This document shows, one piece after another, positions 58,576-64,000 of a stretch of 64,000 bases of DNA. The stretch is from Marsupella aquatica (lineage: Eukaryota > Marchantiophyta). The stretch's first letter is position 1; every line of letters starts with the position of its first letter. The stretch lies in assembly GCA_973895155.1 (NCBI GenBank), contig OZ316891.1:15562001-15626000 (forward strand), given 5' to 3'. Made by a program: the position numbers and the translations under genes. The notes below the pieces were generated by a model, which worked only from the letters and a program-made list of their open reading frames with translations, made no database searches and had not been told where the DNA came from.

Positions 58576-58788
58576 TGAGACAGGTGAGGCCAACAACGTG
58601 CTAGAGCTCCTCCTCTCACCTGCTCACCCTCTCTCCTGAAGAGTGAACCTTCAGATGTGAGCACAAGTTTGTGTTCCCCTTGGGTATACCCTCTGTTGCG
58701 TCCCTAACCTGGGCCTTAAATCCAGTTTAGTGCCATGGCACGACCTTGACCACCAGTAGGGGTGAGGGTTCGGGCAAGGAGGTGTGTA
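58576..58788. other. Short interval, nothing recognised
   Basis: No coding signal or identifiable repeat. Confidence 0.4.
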
Positions 58789-59678
58789 GTGACCCCGATT
58801 AGCCCTAAGTCGGGCTAAGTCGATATACTTACCGGTATGATACTTAAGCAATTCGTACTAATCATAGGTATCTTTTATTTTCCACCGCTGGAATCTTCCC
58901 TCAGTTAGTGACTCGGACTAACTCCCGGTTTGGGGCTTTTCAAGCCATCGATGCAACAAAACCTTGCGACATACAATGGGTGGCAATCCCTACCATTAGT
59001 CCGCACCCGGTACGTCCCTTAAAATGGCGCCTTTGCCCAAACAAAGCATACACGCAACACCAGTTACTCTCAGAAACAAAAGAGGGAAAAGACTACATTT
59101 ACTCAGTGAAGCATCAGTTTACATGGTTGACTCGACTTCAAAGGGGGTTAGCAGGCCCAACGGCAGTCGATGCCCAGTCTCTACGAGGCCCCGCCTCGCA
59201 CTTGCCCAACAAGCTCGACTCTGGCTCTCACTCCTTGGTGCGCTCTGACCCTGCTCAGGCCGGGACTCCCCGCGCCTCACCTTTCTTCTCCTGAGATAAC
59301 TAAGCCTTCTCCCCTCCCATAGCGGAAGGGGAAGCCTAAATACTACAAATGCGGAAAAGAACCGGAGGATGCTACCTTCCGGGATAGTACCTACTGACTA
59401 ACTACCTTCTGACTAACGGGCCGTGCCGCACTGACAAGTTGACCATCGACGACAAGGGTGCCGACCGGAATGGCAGCGGCCAAGCCTACTGACAAACTCT
59501 AGTCCGTTGATGGACTCCATCCTACGTTGGCTGATCCTAACTGATCCGGCCCTAATTCTTCCTACTGTCGCTAATCGGTGCCTAATGACAGCTATTTTGT
59601 CGTTACACCTAACCCAAAAGATGTCGATGTCTTAACTGCCTCGCGCGGCGCCTGCTTCCACCCTTCGCTAACCACCCC
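58789..59678. other. Non-coding 3' part of the unclassified element
   Basis: About 0.9 kb without a supported ORF; several ACTGACTAACTACC-type words near 59,390-59,420. Confidence 0.4.
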
Positions 59679-61994
59679 TTACGTGTGGGCTGTGGTTGGA
59701 CCAGGGCTGGTCCCCTTGTCGGGGCGAGGCCTCGAGCCGCCTTGATCAGAGGTGGGCCCAGGTTTTCCCCGTTGGAGGACGAGCAGGGTAACGCGGTCCT
59801 GCAAAGCCTTGTTGTCCCGTACTGCCTCCTCCGCCTCATTTGCAGCTTCATCTGCCTTGGTCTGGAGCCGCGCTACCTCCAGATTGAGCTGGTCGATGGA
59901 GTCGCGATGGATCTGGTCCTGCGCTAGCAATTTATCTCGTTTGGCGGAGAGACTAGCCACCTGCTGTTCTGCCTGCAAGAATTGTTTGTTGAGGTCGGTT
60001 AGGCTGGTAACCCGAGCTGAAGATTCTGAGCGTAATTGAAGCACGGTGTCATCCAGCTTCTTGAGTTCGGCCTGCGCTCCGCTTAACTCCTGGGTGAGTC
60101 CGTCCCTCTGTTCGACGGTGTAGACTAACTCCTCACGGCGGGTTGTTGCCTCCTCCTCGAGGTGCTCTATCAGCATCTGGAGGCACCCGATCTCATTCCC
60201 CTTCGCTATGAGTTCTTCTTCCAAGCGGCTTACGATCCGTGGTTGGTGCTCTAACATGAAGAAGGCTGGTTGAAAGTACGCCGAGACTTGGTGTCCGATG
60301 TATGTTGCCAGCTCCCCAGACATAGTCTGGCTAAACTTCTGGACCAGGTCGTAGGCCATGGTCCCCGGGGCTACTTGGTAGTCCTCCATCCTCTCGGGTA
60401 TCGGTGGCTCCTCGGGTGGAGCAACGATCTCCTCTGTAGTCAGCGCTGGGGAGGGGAAGATATCTTCAGGTGGTGGAGGGATTGGGGGTGGTTGTACTGC
60501 GGGTAGTGGAGGCTCAACGGAAGGGGGCGGTGGAATTTCCACAGGAGGAGGTGGCGGAGTATTAGTCGGGGCTTTCGGCTCGGGGTTTGCCCGAGGGATG
60601 GTAGTCCGCGTGCTCGGGGTTGCCTCCTCCGGGGCGGGGGTGATATTAGCCGGGGCTGAGGTGGCCATATTCTTTCCTCTGGCCTCCCGCCATGCCTTGT
60701 ACCAGGCGAGGATAATGGCGATATGACGTCCCAAGTAAGTCTTCCCCCCAATAGCCATACCACCCTGAGCCCGCTTTAGCTCCCCCGAGAATCTTCGGTA
60801 GAAGAATTGGGCCCAGGTCCGCCGTTTGTACTGTTCCACCTGCACGATCGTGCAGAGGGAAATCTTGGATCGTGGCTCAATCATGTGTAGGGTAGTCCGT
60901 ATGAAGTTAAGCCGCTCCATGCAGGTTAAGTTGGTGCACGCCCCCTGCTTGTATCCGTTGTCCGTCTTACCCTCGGGTTTGAAGTGTCGCGATGTATACT
61001 CCTTATCCCGAATTCGGATTTCAACCGGCACCGGCCCGGTTGGTAGGCAGAAGATTTGCGTTAACTGATGCTCCATGAGTGATAAGGCCTGCCCCGAAAC
61101 CTTGGTGGTCGACGCATCAGTGTCAAAATTGGAGATGAACTCATAAATCTCTTTCGGCGAGGCGGCGCATGGCCTCCATAGCAAGTGAGCGAACTGCTCC
61201 AACTGATGCTCCTTAAGATAGTCCGCATGTTCGAGTTTCTTGATCGCGATCCAGACTACTTTGGGGACGTAGATTACCTGTAATAAGTTGGACTTCGGGT
61301 TATCCGGGGGCTGTCGGGTCTGGTTGGTCGGGGGGTTTGCCAGGGCAGGTGCAGGCGCGGCGTTGGTTCGCGTTGTTGATTCAGGGGCCGTCGTAGTCCT
61401 TGGCCGCTTACGAGAATGTTGTTCGAGTTGTGGACTAACTCGCTCGGAACCCGAAGAACACTCTGTGTTGATTACTGGACGGACTTGGGACCGACTCGGC
61501 AATACGCCGGTGGTCATCGGCTGAGGCACTGGTGGTATCGGGGTAGCCATATCCCAGTTGAAGGTGTTGGAGCTTTCCCCGAGGAACGTAAGATTACGTG
61601 TCGCTTCCCGTTGTCTGCTGATGTCTTCTTGGTGCTTTTCGGTTGCGATCTGCTGGTCTAGGTACCCTGGAATCTTGTCGAACTTCGCTTGAGTAAGCCG
61701 TTGGCTGCCCTTCAGCTTAAAGAACTTCGCTGGGACCTCAAGAATTGCCTCTGCTACCGATCTAAGCCCTTCCTCGCTGAGATATAGTTCGGTGATGTAG
61801 TCTCGCAGCTCGTTGTAGCTGGAATCCCTGGTGATGGCTATCCTTTCGCAATTAACTAGTGCTACCTTGGTCACCAGCTTCGCGTATCTTCGTTCGTAAG
61901 CGGCTTTCTTGGGACAAGAGTACCAGTAAGTCTCGGAGAACTTAGCACCTACCTCGCCAAACAAGGTCCAAAATCCCAAGGCTGTGAGGGTCAT
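59679..61994 (-). CDS. Large transposon-type protein with Pro-rich linker and C-terminal coiled coil
   Basis: One uninterrupted frame of 771 codons from the ATG at 61,994; it is open for about 28 further codons upstream to a TAG near 62,080. Residues about 1-130 are helical and basic. Residues 235-420 hold a globular part (WIAIKKLEHADYLKEHQL, HQLTQIFCLPTG, QYKRRTWAQFFYRRFSGEL) that recalls plant-specific putative transposon/gag-like domains. About 455-535 is rich in Pro (PPPPPVEIPPPPSVEPP). About 590-740 is a long heptad-like coiled coil (LEEELIAKGNEIGCLQMLIEH onward). I see no zinc knuckle, protease or RT. It fits a structural protein of a non-autonomous retroelement; a domesticated gene is possible but unsupported. 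Confidence 0.6.
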   Translation of the reverse strand: MTLTALGFWTLFGEVGAKFSETYWYSCPKKAAYERRYAKLVTKVALVNCERIAITRDSSYNELRDYITELYLSEEGLRSVAEAILEVPAKFFKLKGSQRLTQAKFDKIPGYLDQQIATEKHQEDISRQREATRNLTFLGESSNTFNWDMATPIPPVPQPMTTGVLPSRSQVRPVINTECSSGSERVSPQLEQHSRKRPRTTTAPESTTRTNAAPAPALANPPTNQTRQPPDNPKSNLLQVIYVPKVVWIAIKKLEHADYLKEHQLEQFAHLLWRPCAASPKEIYEFISNFDTDASTTKVSGQALSLMEHQLTQIFCLPTGPVPVEIRIRDKEYTSRHFKPEGKTDNGYKQGACTNLTCMERLNFIRTTLHMIEPRSKISLCTIVQVEQYKRRTWAQFFYRRFSGELKRAQGGMAIGGKTYLGRHIAIILAWYKAWREARGKNMATSAPANITPAPEEATPSTRTTIPRANPEPKAPTNTPPPPPVEIPPPPSVEPPLPAVQPPPIPPPPEDIFPSPALTTEEIVAPPEEPPIPERMEDYQVAPGTMAYDLVQKFSQTMSGELATYIGHQVSAYFQPAFFMLEHQPRIVSRLEEELIAKGNEIGCLQMLIEHLEEEATTRREELVYTVEQRDGLTQELSGAQAELKKLDDTVLQLRSESSARVTSLTDLNKQFLQAEQQVASLSAKRDKLLAQDQIHRDSIDQLNLEVARLQTKADEAANEAEEAVRDNKALQDRVTLLVLQRGKPGPTSDQGGSRPRPDKGTSPGPTTAHT

Positions 61995-62546
61995 ACTAAC
62001 CTCGTAGTCCGGTTCGTTGAGTCCGTGTTCCCACCCGACTGGTCCTCTTTCTCGTGGAGGCCTCGCTCGTCCTGACTAAATCTTGCCACATTCCGCTCTT
62101 CTCCCTCGATAATCTCCTTGTAAAGGTTGACTTGATTCGATCAGAAGGGCGAGTGAGTGGCAACGTCCGCGAATTCAAAAAAGGTAGACATGAGCAAATG
62201 GCCTGCAGCACCATCGGCTCCTCTCTTATGGAGGTGCCCGGATGAGCCCGAGCGTGAGAAGGCCAGGCCGTTTGGTCATTGATAATGAGCTGAAGTCGGC
62301 GCCTCGGTCCAAGCGTGATTCCTCTAACTGATTTTTACTCCGCTGCCGCCACCGTACCTCGGTCGTGCGTAATAATCCTCTTCCTGAACTCGTAATTATT
62401 CGGTCATTTTAACCTACTCCTAATCTATTCATAATGGCAACAGACGGCTACACGTGCTATTCTACGCTATGGCTACGGTCCTAATGCCCGTATAAGGCCT
62501 AATCTACGACTTGGGTTCTGTTAAGTGACACGTTACCCGTGTCACA
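61995..62546. other. Upstream part of the unclassified element
   Basis: Besides the in-frame extension of the ORF to about 62,080, I see no gene; it may be the leader and LTR-like end. Confidence 0.4.
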
Positions 62547-62659
62547 CCCTCTCCCATGGTCTATGGGAACCTGGAACTCAAACTAGTGTTATCCTAATAT
62601 AGTGAAGTCTAGCTAGTACTATGGAAGTACATAGGTTATACTAGAGGCATAACCTAACA
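62547..62659 (-). repeat. Partial copia 3' LTR, truncated
   Basis: On the minus strand it starts TGTTAGGTTATGCC directly after a polypurine tract and runs about 113 bp before being cut by the neighbouring element. Confidence 0.7.
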
Positions 62660-62670
62660 AACTCCCTCTT
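62660..62670 (-). other. Polypurine tract of the minus-strand copia fragment
   Basis: AAGAGGGAGTT on the minus strand, next to the TGTTAGG LTR start. Confidence 0.75.
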
Positions 62671-62999
62671 GACTCTAGTCCTCAGCTAACTACCTGGTAG
62701 TGTTACTTCTAACTATCCGTATGAATCTCTTCGGGAAGTTCTAGAAGGTAAAACCAATGAGTTTTCCCTTTATACCTGAGAGCTAACTAGAACTAAGTCG
62801 TAGCTTACAAATTGTCGAATAGAGCAGACATACATAAAAGTAAACTACCTACCTAGTACTAGCTCTTGTTACCCATATATATCTCCTTGGGAAATTCTAG
62901 ATAGAAATCCTATGTTCCCCCCTTCTCCATGAGGGTTAACTAGAATTAGACAGTAGTCGGTACATATCGGATAGAGAATACGTATATAAGAAAACTAAC
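62671..62999 (-). other. 3' non-coding part of the minus-strand copia fragment
   Basis: Lies between the RNase H relic and its polypurine tract; partly duplicated CTCCTTGGGAAATTCTAGA / CTCTTCGGGAAGTTCTAGA words at about 62,882 and 62,728. Confidence 0.5.
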
Positions 63000-63672
63000 A
63001 CTAAGCATCCTTGTGCAAAATTTGAAGCCTTGCTTTGTGAAACTAGCCAAATGAATGACTTTGGTTAGCATATCAGCAAGATTGAATTTCCCATCAATCT
63101 TGATTAACTCAATCTCTTTCTCTTGTTGCTATCACAATGAAGATCCACCTGTTCTTGTGGAATCCCCAAGTCATGAGCCAACTTCCCTAACCAAATAGCC
63201 TCCTTTGCTGTCTCTGTTGTTGCTACATACTCAGCTTCAATAGATGACTAGGATATGCACTTTTGCTTCATGGATCTCTAACTTACACATCCTCCTACCA
63301 ATGTGAAAGAATAGTCGGTTGTAGAATTTTGTTGATCTAAATCACCACCGTAGTCTGAATCCACATATCCAATTAGAGACATCGCATTATTTGAATGTGC
63401 ATCAAACAACAAACCAACCTTAGATGTGCCATGTAAGTACATTAGAATCCATTTAACTGCTTCCCAATGTGTCTTCCCTAGGTTAACCAAGTACCTACTT
63501 ACCACACCCACAACATGCGCTATGTCTGGTCAAGTACTAACCATAAGGTACATCAAACTACCCAATGCAATGTCGTAAGGAATCTTAGACATCAACCCCT
63601 TTTCAATTGCATCTATGGGATAAGATGCGGCAGAAAGCTTGAAATATGTTGCTAGAGGAGTAGTTACAGCCT
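63000..63672 (-). pseudogene. copia RT-end/RNase H pseudogene fragment
   Basis: On the minus strand, pieces match copia RNase H: THWEAVKWILMYLHGTSKVG, GYVDSDYGGDLDQQNST, then, after a stop, an EAEYVAT-like segment and DGKFNLADMLTKVI near the end. It resembles the RNase H of element 1 (HWEAVKWILRYLKG, GYVDSDYGGYLD). Several stops and shifts break it, and it is truncated on the right by the LTR at 63,681. Confidence 0.85.
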
Positions 63673-63680
63673 TAGCACTT

Positions 63681-63973
63681 TGTTAGGTATTGCTCTTAGT
63701 CTTGTGACTCTTGAGCTAACCACAGTTAGGCTAACTCAAATTAGTACTTAGCTAAGGTTAGCAGTAGTGCTGTTGTGTATATAGCCAGGGCTGGTGCCAG
63801 TCCTTGGTGGATCTTCAGTTCATTGTGGGAGTTTAGCAAGAGAGAAGTAAAGGTCTCTTGCTTTCCCGTGGACGTAGCCTCAGTCATGAGGTAAACCACG
63901 TACTCGCTGTGTCAACTATTTTGTATGGTGTTCACATGTGCATGGTGTCTCGGGATAGGGATTATCCCCAACA
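63681..63973 (+). repeat. 5' LTR of another copia element of the element-1 family
   Basis: It starts TGTTAGGTATTGCTC and ends CCCCAACA. Its left half closely matches the LTR of element 1 (GCTAACTC, AGTAGTGCTGTTGTG, ATATAGCCAGGGCTG). A primer site follows at once, so the element body should extend beyond the window. Confidence 0.85.
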
Positions 63974-63975
63974 AG

Positions 63976-63987
63976 TGGTATCAAAGC
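63976..63987 (+). other. Primer-binding site (tRNA-iMet type, one mismatch)
   Basis: TGGTATCAAAGC differs by one base from the site in element 1 and lies at the same distance from the LTR. Confidence 0.8.
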
Positions 63988-64000
63988 ATGCATGGGAGGT

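Larger units (their letters stand above)
58789..62546 (-). mobile_element. Unclassified element carrying a gag-like/coiled-coil ORF
   Basis: One edge reads TGTAGTGACCCCGATTAG; the other, on the minus strand, reads TGTGACACGGGTAACG. Both look like ends of plant retroelement LTRs, but they do not match each other and I found no target duplication, so the borders are tentative. It interrupts a copia LTR at 62,547. Base composition is more GC-rich than the neighbours. The single large ORF has no pol partner, so any element would be non-autonomous. Confidence 0.45.

Noticed and set aside
62519-62659. A short complete 141-bp LTR with TGTTA...TAACA ends
   Set aside because: The left end falls inside what looks like the LTR-type end of the neighbouring element (TGTGACACGGG on the minus strand at 62,546), so the symmetric ends are probably coincidental and the copia LTR is truncated at 62,547.
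1-64000. A functional link (cluster or pathway) between the four host genes
   Set aside because: The genes are 7-24 kb apart, on both strands, from unrelated families, and separated by transposons; nothing in the sequence ties them together.

Overview
The window reads as nuclear DNA of a land plant. Four genes carry spliceosomal introns and belong to plant families: a GT14/DUF266 glycosyltransferase, a FAM133-like nuclear basic protein, a nodulin-like (NFD4-type) MFS transporter and a subgroup IVc (ILR3-type) bHLH factor. They sit in a sea of plant-type transposons (Ty1/copia and PIF/Harbinger). I cannot name the species. A bryophyte or lycophyte is a weak guess from style only. There is no bacterial or organellar signature.

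Layout. 1-6,895: a complete but coding-dead Ty1/copia element (170-6,890; 5-bp target duplication GGAGA; LTRs about 98.5% identical). 7,953-9,282: PIF/Harbinger transposase pseudogene on the minus strand. 9.9-15.5 kb: AT-rich intergenic DNA with a ~75-bp degenerate tandem array and copies of an interspersed repeat that I call family A. 17,464-19,830: glycosyltransferase (+, two exons). 20-26.5 kb: intergenic repeats, including a family A copy inverted relative to the one at 14.6 kb. 26,581-28,862: FAM133-like gene (+). 29-42 kb: gene-poor, with three solo LTRs (two only 11 bp apart, each with its own target duplication), a 99-bp duplication and a 1.5-kb element with ~245-bp terminal inverted repeats. 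42,481-45,268: nodulin-like MFS transporter (+, three exons). 47,654-50,039: ILR3-type bHLH (-, four exons seen, N-terminus unresolved). 51.7-64 kb: a nested transposon block with a second copia element (52,068-58,044, -, target duplication TATCC, almost identical LTRs), an unclassified element with an intact 771-codon gag-like/coiled-coil ORF (59,679-61,994, -), a broken copia RNase H fragment (-), and the start of another copia element (+) at the right edge.

The host genes show no obvious pathway together. The MFS and bHLH genes are convergent neighbours. The most unusual signal is the primer-binding site of the second copia element. It resembles the anticodon arm of tRNA-Ile rather than a tRNA 3' end, with its one mismatch exactly opposite the wobble base that is inosine in the mature tRNA.
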